Below are positions 52,253 to 61,625 of a DNA stretch of 64,000 nt, one piece after another. Each line of letters begins with the position of its first letter. Position 1 is the stretch's first letter. The notes under the pieces are model-generated. The model saw only the letters and a list, made by a program, of their open reading frames with translations, was not told where the DNA came from and did not search any database. The stretch comes from Casp-alpha2 sp036337015 (GTDB lineage Bacteria > Pseudomonadota > Alphaproteobacteria > Rhodospirillales > Casp-alpha2): NCBI GenBank assembly GCA_036337015.1, contig JAYZEZ010000006.1, positions 62,001 to 126,000 on the forward strand, written 5' to 3'. The translations under genes and the position numbers were made by a program.

Positions 52253-52780
52253 TTGAAAAAAAAAATGATTTTTTTTGATCAAAATCCTAATTCGACTTTT
52301 GAATCTAAAGAGCATTGGAATTTAAATAATCCATTATTACTTTTAGCTACTGGATTCGGAGTTGGATTAATTCCAGTTGCACCTGGTACTTGTGGGGCTC
52401 TTTTGGCTGTAGCAATATCCTGGTTAATAGTTCAAATGTTTGGTCCGATAATTCTAACAATTTTCATTGTTTTATTTTTTTTTATTGGTATCTGGGTTTC
52501 AGATTATTGTATTAAACGCTTTGAAGTAAATGATCCTCAACAGGTTGTCATCGATGAAATAGTAGCACAATCGCTAGTTTTGCTTTGCGTTCCATTGGAA
52601 GTAATGACCTACCTAATTGGTTTTCTCTTATTTAGAGTTTTTGATATTTTTAAACCTTGGCCAATTAGTTGGTCGGAAAGAGCTATCAAAGGTGGGTTGG
52701 GTATAATGGTTGATGATATTTTAGCAGCTATTTATACACTGCCTTTCCTTTATTTGATTTCATATTTGATCGGATATTAG
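52253..52780 (+). CDS. pgpA: Phosphatidylglycerophosphatase A
   Basis: Removes phosphate from phosphatidylglycerol phosphate. 175 residues with about four membrane helices. Conserved elements: GFGVGLIPVAPGTCGALLAVAIS, NDPQQVVIDEIVAQSLVLL with the metal-binding Asp-Glu and FRVFDIFKPWPISWSER. The start is TTG; an ATG four codons later is an alternative. It precedes cinA by one base, as in the common ispDF-pgpA-cinA order. Confidence 0.94.
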   Translation: MKKKMIFFDQNPNSTFESKEHWNLNNPLLLLATGFGVGLIPVAPGTCGALLAVAISWLIVQMFGPIILTIFIVLFFFIGIWVSDYCIKRFEVNDPQQVVIDEIVAQSLVLLCVPLEVMTYLIGFLLFRVFDIFKPWPISWSERAIKGGLGIMVDDILAAIYTLPFLYLISYLIGY

Positions 52781-52781
52781 T

Positions 52782-53270
52782 GTGTTTTCTAATCTACAAA
52801 TAGACATGGCTAAAAGTGTGCTTAAATCTTGTCGTGCTAAGGGGCTTAAATTATCTACAGCTGAATCATGCACAGGTGGATTAATTTCGGGGTGCTTAAC
52901 AGAAGTATCTGGGTCTTCTGAAGTACTTGAAAGAGGGTTTATTACATACAGTAATCAGGCTAAGTGTGATTTATTGGGAGTAGATCTTAAAATGATCGAG
53001 ATTGCAGGGGCGGTTAGTGAGGAAGTAGCTCGTGCCATGGCTGAAGGTGCCTTGCAACGGTCTGAAGCCCATTTATCAATAGCTGTTACTGGAATAGCTG
53101 GTCCTGGTGGAGGTACAAAGGAGAAACCTATTGGTTTGGTACATATAGCTTTTGCGGGCGAAGGCATTAAGACTTTGCATGAAAAACATATATTTGATGG
53201 GGACCGTAAAGCAGTCCGTAGTCTGACAGTTCTTAATTCTTTAAAATTAATTTTAAGCCAAATAGATTAA
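52782..53270 (+). CDS. pncC: CinA C-terminal domain, nicotinamide-nucleotide amidase
   Basis: 162 residues comprising only the amidase half of CinA, which deamidates nicotinamide mononucleotide in NAD recycling. LSTAESCTGGLISGCLTEVSGSSEVLERGFITYSNQAKCDLLGV is the signature and VTGIAGPGGGTKEKPIGLVHIAF the second motif. The GTG start overlaps no other gene; one base after pgpA. The 3' end overlaps the convergent TSUP gene by 4 bases. Confidence 0.95.
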   Translation: MFSNLQIDMAKSVLKSCRAKGLKLSTAESCTGGLISGCLTEVSGSSEVLERGFITYSNQAKCDLLGVDLKMIEIAGAVSEEVARAMAEGALQRSEAHLSIAVTGIAGPGGGTKEKPIGLVHIAFAGEGIKTLHEKHIFDGDRKAVRSLTVLNSLKLILSQID

Positions 53271-54010
53271 AATAAAGATCTTGTTGTAATATAAGCACCA
53301 AGAATAAGTAAGCCTGAAAAAAATATTTTAGTAAAAATTCTTTCTGAAAGACTGGTGCGAACTTTTTTACCTATCACCATACCTAGTAATGCAGGGGCTA
53401 CTCCTCCAAGTGAATAAATTCCAAGATTTTTTGAAAAAAAATTGTTGTGTCCGAGTACAATTGCAAGAGTTAGCGTGGAAACAGTGAAAAGCAGACCCAT
53501 GCTTTTTATTAATGTATCTCGATCAAGGCCAAGAGATTGTAAATAAACCACACCAGGAACAACGAAAGTACCAGTAAGACCGGTTATTACTCCATTAGCA
53601 CCACCAACGATTGGCGATAACATGACTTCTGCACTTTTGGGCGTTGATACTTGAAATCGGGTTAGCCCAATGACTGAATAGATGCAAAGTAAAATTCCAA
53701 GCAACCCTGTTAAAATAATAACATCACTTGTTACAAGTATTCTACCACCTATCCAGATACCACAAATTACTGCAAGCATCATTGTCCAAAATCGGTAAGT
53801 TATCTTTAAAAGCCCTCCTCCTTGAATTGTTTGCCATACGTTGGTTATTAATGAAGGAATAATCATAAGGCCCATTGCAGAAATTAAACCAAACCCAGTT
53901 GTTAATATTGCAAGGGATATTGTTGGTAGTCCAAGTCCAATTACTCCTTTGACAAAGCCTGCTAGCAAGAAGGCTATTACAATTAGCAAAATGTTTTCTG
54001 GAGTTTCCAA
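53267..54010 (-). CDS. TSUP (TauE/SafE) family permease
   Basis: 247-residue membrane protein with about eight helices in two halves. GFVKGVIGLGLPTISLAILT and GLTGTFVVPGVVYLQSLGLDRDTLIKSMG are the paired family motifs. TSUP proteins export or import sulfite, sulfoacetate or other organosulfur anions; substrate unknown. It is inserted between cinA and ratA, which are usually adjacent; two bases after ratA, so likely translated from its transcript. Confidence 0.9.
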   Translation of the reverse strand: METPENILLIVIAFLLAGFVKGVIGLGLPTISLAILTTGFGLISAMGLMIIPSLITNVWQTIQGGGLLKITYRFWTMMLAVICGIWIGGRILVTSDVIILTGLLGILLCIYSVIGLTRFQVSTPKSAEVMLSPIVGGANGVITGLTGTFVVPGVVYLQSLGLDRDTLIKSMGLLFTVSTLTLAIVLGHNNFFSKNLGIYSLGGVAPALLGMVIGKKVRTSLSERIFTKIFFSGLLILGAYITTRSLF

Positions 54011-54012
54011 TT

Positions 54013-54477
54013 TTATTTTAAGCCGTAAAGGGTATCTGCGCGCTTTTCAAAAGCAAAAATCATTCGATTTACCGCTTTGTTGAATACCGCACTTATTGCA
54101 GTTTGGAAAAAACCTGATTTAAATTTAAAGTCAATATAGAAATTTATCATGCAAGAGTTTGCAGATCTTCCATCTACACAAATAGGCTCGAAAATCCAAA
54201 AATTATTAAGATGACTAAAAGGTCCATCAAAATAGGTTACGTCAATTCTATTTGGGTGTTGTAAAATAACTTTAGACGTGAATTTTTCTCGAAACATTTT
54301 ATATCCTATTACCATATCGGAGATCATTAATTCATGATCCTCTTCAGTCATTATTTCCCTAACTCTCGTTGCTACACACCAAGGAAGGAACTCGGGATAT
54401 TTTTCAACATCAGCAACCAATTCAAACATTTGCTCTGGTGTATGATGTATAATCCTTTTTTCAGCGTGCTTAGGCAT
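54013..54477 (-). CDS. ratA: RatA/Coq10-like START-domain protein
   Basis: 154-residue helix-grip lipid-binding protein. KRIIHHTPEQMFELVADVEKYPEFLPWCVATRVRE is the standard start, with DMVIGYKMFREKFTSKVIL and FDGPFSHLNNFW following. In alphaproteobacteria the protein is most likely the Coq10-type ubiquinone carrier required for respiration; the name RatA comes from a toxin annotation in E. coli. The last gene of the lipA block. Confidence 0.9.
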   Translation of the reverse strand: MPKHAEKRIIHHTPEQMFELVADVEKYPEFLPWCVATRVREIMTEEDHELMISDMVIGYKMFREKFTSKVILQHPNRIDVTYFDGPFSHLNNFWIFEPICVDGRSANSCMINFYIDFKFKSGFFQTAISAVFNKAVNRMIFAFEKRADTLYGLK

Positions 54478-54486
54478 GAATCAAAA

Positions 54487-55425
54487 TTAAAAATTTCTGC
54501 GTGTTTGCACTAAATCTTCAAAGTCTCTATCAGCATGGTATGATGATCGTGTTAAAGGTGAAGAAGCAATTAATGCAAAACCTCTTTTTATGCCTTCACT
54601 TTTAAGAAAATTAAATTCTTCTGGTGACACGAAACGGTGAACGGCTGCATGGCGGCGTGTTGGTGCAAGATATTGTCCAATAGTTAAAAAATCTACATTT
54701 GAATTACGTAAATCATCCATAACAGATAATATTTCTTCAGTGGTTTCACCTAATCCAACCATGATTCCAGATTTTGTAAAAACTTTTGGTTCTAATTTTT
54801 TTGCCTGATCTAAAACATCAAGAGAATGGTCGTATTGTGCCCCTGGTCTAATAGAAGAATAAAGGCGGGGTACGGTTTCAAGGTTATGATTGAATACATC
54901 AGGTCTAGCAGAGACAACTGCTTCAAGAGCGCCTGTTTTTTTTCGAAAATCGGGTACTAAAATTTCAATAGTAGTTTTTGGTGATACTTCGCGCAGCCGG
55001 GTAATGCATTTTACAAATTGATTAGCGCCACCGTCTATAAGGTCGTCACGGTCAACAGAGGTGATAACTATATGCTTCATGTCCATCTTAGCTACAGATT
55101 TAGCTAAGTTATCTGGTTCTAATTCATCAACTTTGCTTGGCTTTCCAGTTGATACATTACAAAAGGCGCAGCTTCTGGTGCAAATATTTCCTAAAATCAT
55201 AACCGTTGCATGCTTTCTAGACCAACATTCTCCAATATTGGGACAGGCTGCTTCTTCGCAAACTGTGTGAAGATTGTTTTCCCTCATTAGTTTAACTGTT
55301 TGAAAGTAACCTAAAGAAGTAGGAGCTTTAACTCGAATCCAATCAGGTTTTTCTAAAATAGGGTTCTCAGGATTCTTTGCCTTTTCTGGGTGACGTAAAA
55401 TTTTATATTTGTTAATTTGGTTCAT
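54487..55425 (-). CDS. lipA: Lipoyl synthase
   Basis: Radical SAM enzyme inserting sulfur into octanoyl-lipoyl domains. 312 residues. Auxiliary-cluster cysteines in TVCEEAACPNIGECWSR and the SAM-cluster CTRSCAFC are both present; final RSSYHAD with the terminal Ser ligand region is intact. It matures the lipoyl domains encoded just upstream (pdhB, pdhC). Confidence 0.97.
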   Translation of the reverse strand: MNQINKYKILRHPEKAKNPENPILEKPDWIRVKAPTSLGYFQTVKLMRENNLHTVCEEAACPNIGECWSRKHATVMILGNICTRSCAFCNVSTGKPSKVDELEPDNLAKSVAKMDMKHIVITSVDRDDLIDGGANQFVKCITRLREVSPKTTIEILVPDFRKKTGALEAVVSARPDVFNHNLETVPRLYSSIRPGAQYDHSLDVLDQAKKLEPKVFTKSGIMVGLGETTEEILSVMDDLRNSNVDFLTIGQYLAPTRRHAAVHRFVSPEEFNFLKSEGIKRGFALIASSPLTRSSYHADRDFEDLVQTRRNF

Positions 55426-55542
55426 TATTAGATCTTGTGTTTTAAATTTAATTGAATTTCAAGTTTACGTTTCCCATCGTAATTTAAAAAATACCGGTCG
55501 TTTTGTCGTTATTTTATCATAGTAGTTTCATCGACCAATGAT

Positions 55543-56943
55543 CTATATATGGATTGAACGACTATATGCATTAAGAACTGATTCATGTGATATTTCTGAT
55601 AAAGTAGGATGTGGAAAAATTGCATGTATTAGTTCTTCTTCAGTGGTTTCTAAACCCATAGCAATGACGAAGCTGTGAATTAATTCAGTGGATTCTACCC
55701 CAATTATATGTGCCCCAAGCAGTTGTCCTGAATTGGCATCAAAAATAGTTTTTACCATGCCTTCGGGCTCCCCTAAAGCAATAGCTTTTCCATTGGCTGA
55801 AAAAGGAAAGCGTCCAATTTTTAATTTCTTACCAGACTTTTTTGCTGCTTTTTCGGTTAGACCAACACTTGCAATTTGAGGCCGACTGTATGTGCAGCTG
55901 GGTATTATTTCTTTATTTAACGGGGAAGGAGAAAGTCCAGCTATTTTTTCTATACATACAATTCCTTCGTGTTCAGCCTTATGGGCGAGCCTTGGCGGTC
56001 CAGCTACATCTCCAATTGCATATAGCCCCGGTTCATTAGTTGCTGAAAATTCATCTGTTATTATAGATCCTCCATCAACTTTTGCTTTTACTGAGTCAAG
56101 TCCTAAATCTTCAGTGTTTCCTATAACACCAACTGCAGAAATTATCCTATCAGCATGAATTTTTGATGTTTTTCCATTTTTAGGCTTTATGTATGTAGTA
56201 GTTAAATCTTGTGATTTCTCCACTTTTGTTATTTCGGTTTCTGTAAAAATCTTAATACCTTGTTTTTCCAATTGTTCTTTTGCCATTGTTGAAATTTCTT
56301 CATCTTCAAAAGAAAGAATGTGGGGTAAAATTTCTATTATCGTGACGTTAGATCCCAACGTATTATAGAAGCTTGCAAATTCGATACCTATGGCACCGGA
56401 TCCAATGACTATTAATTCTTTGGGCATTTTATCTGGTTTTAGTGCCTCAAAATAAGTCCAAATAAGTTTTTTATCGGGTAATACGTTTGGAAGTGTGTTT
56501 GGTCGAGAGCCAGTCGCTATTATAATATGTTTCGCATAAATTGAAGAATTATTTTTTTTGCCATTATTAACTAATACTTTTCTAGGCCCTGCTAGTTTAG
56601 CCTTACCGTCAATTACGGTGACATTATTTTTTTTTAAAAGGTAAGCAACACCTTCGCTTAATTTTTTAGAGATATTTCTAGAACGTTCAAAGACCCTTTC
56701 AAGTTCGAATCCTACGTTTTCTGTTACAAGACCGAAATCCTTAGCATTATTCATATAGTGAAAAATCTCTGCAGTTCGAAGTAATGATTTTGTTGGAATG
56801 CAGCCCCAGTTAAGACAAATTCCACCAAGATGTTGATTTTCGATGACACAGACATTAAGACCTAATTGGGCTCCACGAATTGCTGTGACATAACCACCTG
56901 GGCCGCCTCCAATAATTAAAACATCGAATTCTTTATCGGACAT
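55543..56943 (-). CDS. lpdA: Dihydrolipoamide dehydrogenase (E3)
   Basis: Flavoprotein reoxidising the lipoyl groups of pyruvate dehydrogenase. The start is MSDKEFDV, 10 bases after pdhC with AGAGGA before it; an extension 13 codons upstream lies inside pdhC. FAD motif VLIIGGGPGGYV, redox disulfide CLNWGC in GGICLNWGCIPTKSLL, NAD motif GSGAIGIEFASF and the C-terminal His-Glu pair in HAIFPHPTLSE are present. No N-terminal lipoyl domain. Confidence 0.96.
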   Translation of the reverse strand: MSDKEFDVLIIGGGPGGYVTAIRGAQLGLNVCVIENQHLGGICLNWGCIPTKSLLRTAEIFHYMNNAKDFGLVTENVGFELERVFERSRNISKKLSEGVAYLLKKNNVTVIDGKAKLAGPRKVLVNNGKKNNSSIYAKHIIIATGSRPNTLPNVLPDKKLIWTYFEALKPDKMPKELIVIGSGAIGIEFASFYNTLGSNVTIIEILPHILSFEDEEISTMAKEQLEKQGIKIFTETEITKVEKSQDLTTTYIKPKNGKTSKIHADRIISAVGVIGNTEDLGLDSVKAKVDGGSIITDEFSATNEPGLYAIGDVAGPPRLAHKAEHEGIVCIEKIAGLSPSPLNKEIIPSCTYSRPQIASVGLTEKAAKKSGKKLKIGRFPFSANGKAIALGEPEGMVKTIFDANSGQLLGAHIIGVESTELIHSFVIAMGLETTEEELIHAIFPHPTLSEISHESVLNAYSRSIHI

Positions 56944-56953
56944 TTTCAATCCT

Positions 56954-58234
56954 CTACAACATAAACTGAAGTGGTTCTTCAATAATAGATTTTAACTCTC
57001 GAATGAAGTCAGCTGCTGTAGCGCCGTCAATACATCTGTGATCAACAGCTAGCGTAACATTCATTATAGTTGCAGTTGATATTGATCCATTATCTACTAT
57101 AGGGCTTATTTGCCCTGCGCCCACACTTAATATAGCAGCTTGTGGTGGGTTGATAATGGAATTAAAAGATTTAATGCCGAACATACCCATATTGGAAATG
57201 GTGAAAGTACCGCCCTCATAATCTTCTGGTTTTAACTTTCCAGCTTTAGCTTGTTTTGCAAGTTCCTTAGTCTCACGGGCTATAGCACTAAAGCTTTTAT
57301 TGACAACATCTTTTATGATTGGGGTGATAAGACCACCGTCGATAGAAACCGCAAAAGATATATCAACTTGTTTGTAAAATAAAATTGCCTCATCCGTGAA
57401 TGAGACATTGCACGAAGGTACACGAGACAAAGCTAGGGAGATGCATTTAATAATAAAATCATTAATAGAAATCTTTCCTTCTTCTTCTAAATTTGCATTT
57501 AATCGTTTTCTTGCATCAAGCATTGCATCTATCTGTATATCTACTGAAATATTAAAGTGAGGTATATCCCGCGCAGATTCAGTTAACCTACGAGCAATTG
57601 TTTTACGCATATTGGTATGGGGTACTGCTTCAAATTGAAGATTGTCTTTTTGAAGGTTGGTCTTTGTAGTTATATTGTGTTCTGGATATTCTTTATTAGA
57701 GCTTTGAGTGCTTATTTTTGTGATATCCTTAATGTCTTTCTGAATGATTCTACCATGGGGTCCTGAGCCCTTAATTATGGAAAGATCAATATTTTCTTCC
57801 ACTGCTATTCGTTTAGCTAGAGGACTTGCTATAATCCTTTTGCCAGATCTCACTGTTGTGGTTGATTTTGGATTATGCTCGGTATTGTAATCAGGTGAGT
57901 GAATTAATTTATTTTCGCTTGAGATTAAAGGAGGGGAAGTGGATTTTGAAGTATCCATAGTATCATCTTCCTTAATATTAGATAAGTCTTCACCTTCTTC
58001 TAGTAAGAGGCCTATGACTTTGTTAACTTCAACGTTCTCCGTGCCTTCTGGTACTATTATTTTTACTAGCTTCCCTTCTTCTACTGCTTCAATTTCCATA
58101 GTTGCTTTGTCGGTTTCAATTTCAGCAATTAATTCACCTGATTCTACGTCATCCCCTTCCTTTTTAATCCATTTTGTTAAGGTGCCATGGGTCATGGTTG
58201 GTGATAGTGCGGGCATTAGGATTTGAATAGGCAT
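56954..58234 (-). CDS. pdhC: Pyruvate dehydrogenase E2, acetyltransferase
   Basis: 426 residues: lipoyl domain (MPIQILMPALSPTMTHGTL, ETDKATMEIEAVEEG with the lipoyl Lys about 41), a peripheral-subunit-binding domain (ASPLAKRIAVEENIDLSIIKGSGPHGRII, about residue 135-165) and the catalytic core with LAVDHRCIDGATAADFI, where Cys replaces the common Val. One lipoyl domain only. Operon pdhA-pdhB-pdhC-lpdA. Confidence 0.96.
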   Translation of the reverse strand: MPIQILMPALSPTMTHGTLTKWIKKEGDDVESGELIAEIETDKATMEIEAVEEGKLVKIIVPEGTENVEVNKVIGLLLEEGEDLSNIKEDDTMDTSKSTSPPLISSENKLIHSPDYNTEHNPKSTTTVRSGKRIIASPLAKRIAVEENIDLSIIKGSGPHGRIIQKDIKDITKISTQSSNKEYPEHNITTKTNLQKDNLQFEAVPHTNMRKTIARRLTESARDIPHFNISVDIQIDAMLDARKRLNANLEEEGKISINDFIIKCISLALSRVPSCNVSFTDEAILFYKQVDISFAVSIDGGLITPIIKDVVNKSFSAIARETKELAKQAKAGKLKPEDYEGGTFTISNMGMFGIKSFNSIINPPQAAILSVGAGQISPIVDNGSISTATIMNVTLAVDHRCIDGATAADFIRELKSIIEEPLQFML

Positions 58235-58248
58235 TTATATTTCCTATT

Positions 58249-59601
58249 TTATAGGTAACAAACAGATTTAACCGCTTCAATAATATTAGCGACTGAAGGT
58301 AGTGCTAACTTCTCAAGATTAGCTGCATAAGGCATTGGAACATCGGCGCCAGTCACACGGACGACTGGAGCATCTAAGTCATCAAAAGCTTGCTCCATGG
58401 CTACGCTGATAATTTCTGAACCAATGCCACAGCTTGGCCAACCTTCTTCAACTGTAACCAAACGATTAGTTTTCCTGATAGATCGCACAATTGTTTCTGT
58501 GTCTAAGGGGCGTAGTGTACGGAGGTTGATAACCTCTGCCTCAATACCATCTTTCGCTAGTATCTCTGAGGCTTCTAAAGCTGTACCAACAGATATAGAG
58601 AAAGTTGAAATGGTAACATCTGTTCCAGAACGCTCTATTTTTGCATGACCGATTGGAAGCAAGAAGTCATCAGCAATAGGTACATCAAAGTTTTGTCCAT
58701 AAAGTATTTCATTTTCTAAAAAAACTACAGGATTGGGATCACGGATAGCTGATTTTAGTAAACCTTTTGCATCTGCAGCAGACCAGGGCGAAACTACCTT
58801 TAGTCCGGGGCAATGAGCATACCAAGATGCGTAGCATTGCGAATGTTGGGCACCTACTCGAGAGGCTGCACCATTTGGTCCTCGGAATACTATTGGCACA
58901 TTCATTTGACCACCAGACATGTAAAGTGTTTTTGCAGCAGAATTTAGTATTTGATCTATTGCCTGTGCCGCAAAATTAAATGTCATAAATTCAATTATGG
59001 GCTTGAGGCCTGAAAATGAGGCGCCAATTCCAAGTCCACAAAACCCCTGTTCGGTGATAGGCGTATCTATTACACGCTTTTCTCCAAATTCATTTAACAA
59101 TCCTTGGCTAACTTTGTAGGCACCTTCGTATTGCGCTACCTCCTCTCCCATTAAGAAAACGTCATTATCAAGGCGCATTTCCTCAGCTATCGCATTTCTG
59201 AGTGCTTCTCGTACGGTAATATTCTCTATGGATTGAGAGCCGACTTTTTGCTCTGTATGTTGTGCGGATTCTGTGTCGGATATTTTATGTGGACTTTCTG
59301 AAGGTATTGGCTTTAGAGATTCAATATTTTGTTTGTCAGAAAAAAATGAAGTATTTTTATCATCCTCAATAATTATAGCAATTGGCGTATTAACGGAGAC
59401 ATTTTCCGTTCCTTCAGAAACTAAAATTTTGTCAAGAAGTCCCTCGTCTACTGCCTCTATTTCCATTGTTGCTTTATCAGTTTCAATTTCTGCAATGACA
59501 TCGCCAATAGAAATTTCATCACCTTCTGCCTTTTGCCATTTGATAATTTTTCCTTCGGTCATAGTTGGTGATAATGCGGGCATGAGTACTTGAATAGGCA
59601 T
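58249..59601 (-). CDS. pdhB: Pyruvate dehydrogenase E1 beta with lipoyl domain
   Basis: 450 residues. The first 80 are a lipoyl domain (MPIQVLMPALSPTMTEGKI, ETDKATMEIEAVDEG), typical of alphaproteobacterial PdhB, then a linker and the transketolase-like E1 beta (REALRNAIAEEMRLDNDVFLMGEEV, RVIDTPITEQGFCGLGIGASFSGLKPI, GGQMNVPIVFRGPNG). The ATG two bases after the pdhA stop is preferred over a start inside pdhA. Confidence 0.95.
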   Translation of the reverse strand: MPIQVLMPALSPTMTEGKIIKWQKAEGDEISIGDVIAEIETDKATMEIEAVDEGLLDKILVSEGTENVSVNTPIAIIIEDDKNTSFFSDKQNIESLKPIPSESPHKISDTESAQHTEQKVGSQSIENITVREALRNAIAEEMRLDNDVFLMGEEVAQYEGAYKVSQGLLNEFGEKRVIDTPITEQGFCGLGIGASFSGLKPIIEFMTFNFAAQAIDQILNSAAKTLYMSGGQMNVPIVFRGPNGAASRVGAQHSQCYASWYAHCPGLKVVSPWSAADAKGLLKSAIRDPNPVVFLENEILYGQNFDVPIADDFLLPIGHAKIERSGTDVTISTFSISVGTALEASEILAKDGIEAEVINLRTLRPLDTETIVRSIRKTNRLVTVEEGWPSCGIGSEIISVAMEQAFDDLDAPVVRVTGADVPMPYAANLEKLALPSVANIIEAVKSVCYL

Positions 59602-59603
59602 GA

Positions 59604-60668
59604 TTAAGTGCACACTAAAATATCTGTGTAGAGCTCGGATGCTTCGGGTTCTTTGCTGGATTGAGCAAATTCTGCAGCTTCAGTAACTATCGCCTTAATT
59701 TCACGATCAATCTCTTTAAGAAAATTTTCATCTGTTGATTTTTTTTTAAAAAGTTGCTCGCGTAAATTATCAATAGGGTCAGATTCTTTTCGTACCTTAG
59801 AGACCTCTTCCTTATCGCGGTATTTGGCAGGGTCTGACATAGAATGGCCCCGATAACGATAGGTCTTCATTTCTAATATATAAGGGCCCTTACCATCTCT
59901 GCACCACTTTGCGGCTTTTATTCCTGCTTCTCTTACGGCAAGTACATCCATTCCATCGATTTGCTGGCCCGGAATAGCAAAACTATTTCCTCGACGATAA
60001 AGTTCTGTAGTTGATGATGCCCGTTCAATGGATGTGCCCATTCCATAGCGATTATTTTCAATGACGTAAATTATAGGAAGGTTCCATAGTTTTGCCATAT
60101 TAAAAGATTCATAAATTTGTCCTTGGTTTATGGCTCCATCACCGAAATATACTTGAGCTATACCACCGTCAGCTTTGTATTTATGAGAAAATGCAAGTCC
60201 TGTACCTATTGGGACTTGTGCCCCGACAATACCATGGCCGCCGTAAAAATTTTTTTCGCGACTAAACATGTGCATAGACCCCCCCTTGCCTTTAGAGTAT
60301 CCATCCCGGCGGCCAGTTAGTTCAGCCATTACTCCCTTTGGATCCATATCACAGGCCAACATATGCCCATGATCACGATAAGATGTAATTATTGAATCCT
60401 GTTTTTCGGCAGCTGCCATCATACCAATAACGACAGCTTCCTGGCCAATATATAGATGGCAGAAACCGCCAATTAGACCCATGCCATATAGTTGGCCTGC
60501 TTTCTCTTCAAATCTACGGATCATCAACATTTGACGATAGTATTTTAATAGCTCTTTGGGAGAGATGGATGTTCTTTGTGTCTTTCGCTTTATAGAATTT
60601 TTTGATTTATTTTTTGATTTTAAAGATATTATGGAATTTTTTTTTAAATTTTTAGATTTTTCTACCAT
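59604..60668 (-). CDS. pdhA: Pyruvate dehydrogenase E1 alpha
   Basis: 354 residues with thiamine pyrophosphate motif GDGAINQGQIYESFNMAKLWNLPIIYVIENN. GGFCHLYIGQEAVVIGM, TSYRDHGHMLACDMDP, GRRDGYSKGKGGSMHMF and YRYRGHSMSDPAKYRDKEE (phosphorylation-loop equivalent) are conserved. The N-terminal 35 residues are an unusual Lys/Ser/Asn-rich extension before the homologous body begins at SPKELLKYYRQML. Its promoter carries a 27-base palindrome. Confidence 0.96.
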   Translation of the reverse strand: MVEKSKNLKKNSIISLKSKNKSKNSIKRKTQRTSISPKELLKYYRQMLMIRRFEEKAGQLYGMGLIGGFCHLYIGQEAVVIGMMAAAEKQDSIITSYRDHGHMLACDMDPKGVMAELTGRRDGYSKGKGGSMHMFSREKNFYGGHGIVGAQVPIGTGLAFSHKYKADGGIAQVYFGDGAINQGQIYESFNMAKLWNLPIIYVIENNRYGMGTSIERASSTTELYRRGNSFAIPGQQIDGMDVLAVREAGIKAAKWCRDGKGPYILEMKTYRYRGHSMSDPAKYRDKEEVSKVRKESDPIDNLREQLFKKKSTDENFLKEIDREIKAIVTEAAEFAQSSKEPEASELYTDILVCT

Positions 60669-60693
60669 TTTTAATATCTCACGGCTAAATTTC

Positions 60694-60720
60694 TGTCAGT
60701 GTAATTAATTAACACTGACA
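60694..60720 (-). promoter_or_regulatory. Palindromic operator-like site before pdhA
   Basis: TGTCAGTGT and ACACTGACA are perfect 9-base arms around a 9-base AT centre. On the minus strand the site begins 3 bases after a TATACT -10-like hexamer (60728-60723) and ends 25 bases before the pdhA ATG, so it covers the probable transcription start. No T-tract follows, which argues against a terminator. Candidate operator for a regulator of pyruvate dehydrogenase; identity unknown. Confidence 0.5.
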
Positions 60721-60840
60721 TTAGTATACCAATGAGCTAAAAATAGTATAATAACGAGTTAATATCAAGCGAACAAATACTAGTTAATCGATTGTTTTAA
60801 AAGATAAAATAAAGGTTAACTTAATATTAGTTAATTTTTA

Positions 60841-61227
60841 TTATGCAGCTTTCTGTGAAATTTTCTCTAAGCTGAAATTACGTTTTTCCATTAACCAAGG
60901 CCAGAGACACCCTGTTGTACACATAAGAGAAGTTAATTCTGTCTTGCTGTAAGACGCAAATTTTTCAACTTTTCTAATCCAATGTGACATTGAAGTATAA
61001 GAATCCCAATAACACACACGAGCAACACGACCATCTGCCGATTTTTCTGTCTCAAAACCCGTATAGCCTAGTTCATTCGTTGCCATTGCTATAGCAATAG
61101 ATGCTGTATCAAGAAAGTTTGAATCGCTATCTTTATTTTTTTTTGATTTCTTATCAGTTTGATTTGGTGGTGTAACATAAACTACAGTGTAATAAAGTGG
61201 TTTCTTAGTTGGTTGAATAATGCTCAT
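60841..61227 (-). CDS. ABM-like protein, second copy, degenerate
   Basis: 128-residue protein with the ABM (dimeric alpha-beta barrel) pattern: PLYYTVVYVTPP, ELGYTGFETEKSADGRVARVCYWDSYTSMSHWIRKVEKFASY. It is similar in layout to the gene just upstream but the His of the WxxxxEH element is replaced (WIRKVEKF) and the linker is Lys/Asp-rich. The tail SLMCTTGCLWPWLMEK carries two cysteines and tryptophans. The start overlaps the neighbour's stop as ATGA, so the two are made together and may form a heterodimer. Function unknown. Confidence 0.75.
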   Translation of the reverse strand: MSIIQPTKKPLYYTVVYVTPPNQTDKKSKKNKDSDSNFLDTASIAIAMATNELGYTGFETEKSADGRVARVCYWDSYTSMSHWIRKVEKFASYSKTELTSLMCTTGCLWPWLMEKRNFSLEKISQKAA

Positions 61228-61625
61228 GATAAATGCTCCGAAATTTTTTTAATTTTTGAGAAGACACATTTGTTAAACTTTTGAAGGATTTGGTTGAAAT
61301 TACTATCAGTGGCATCATTTTCAATTAACGAAACTTTAATGCTGCAAGTTTCAGCTAAACCAATCCCAAATTGATGGGTAATTTTATGTTCTCCAACGTT
61401 AATCCACATTTCAATATCATCAATATCTCTCCAGTATGAGATTGTTGATTTTTTACCTTTTTTATCTCGAGAGCTATTGAGACCTAAAAAACCTTTTTGT
61501 CGCATCGCCAAACTGACCATTCGGTCAGTAGGAGCGATTTCTTCCTTATCTTTAATCCCATATTGTCGTTCGTTAAGAGTAGCCATGTAATATGGTGGAT
61601 CTAAGCTTTCTACTAGATTTTCCAT
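61224..61625 (-). CDS. ABM-like protein, first copy
   Basis: 133 residues with the ABM pattern: YYMATLNERQYGI, DRMVSLAMRQKGFLGLNSSRDKKGKKSTISYWRDIDDIEMWINVGEHKITHQ. The GFLG...S.R...G..ISYW core and the WxxxxEH motif are the classic family marks, so the fold call is firm; substrate unknown. The ATG shares its A with the ftsB stop (TAATG), so it is translationally coupled to ftsB. Both ABM genes are an insertion between ftsB and pdhA, which are usually next to each other. Confidence 0.8.
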   Translation of the reverse strand: MENLVESLDPPYYMATLNERQYGIKDKEEIAPTDRMVSLAMRQKGFLGLNSSRDKKGKKSTISYWRDIDDIEMWINVGEHKITHQFGIGLAETCSIKVSLIENDATDSNFNQILQKFNKCVFSKIKKISEHLS

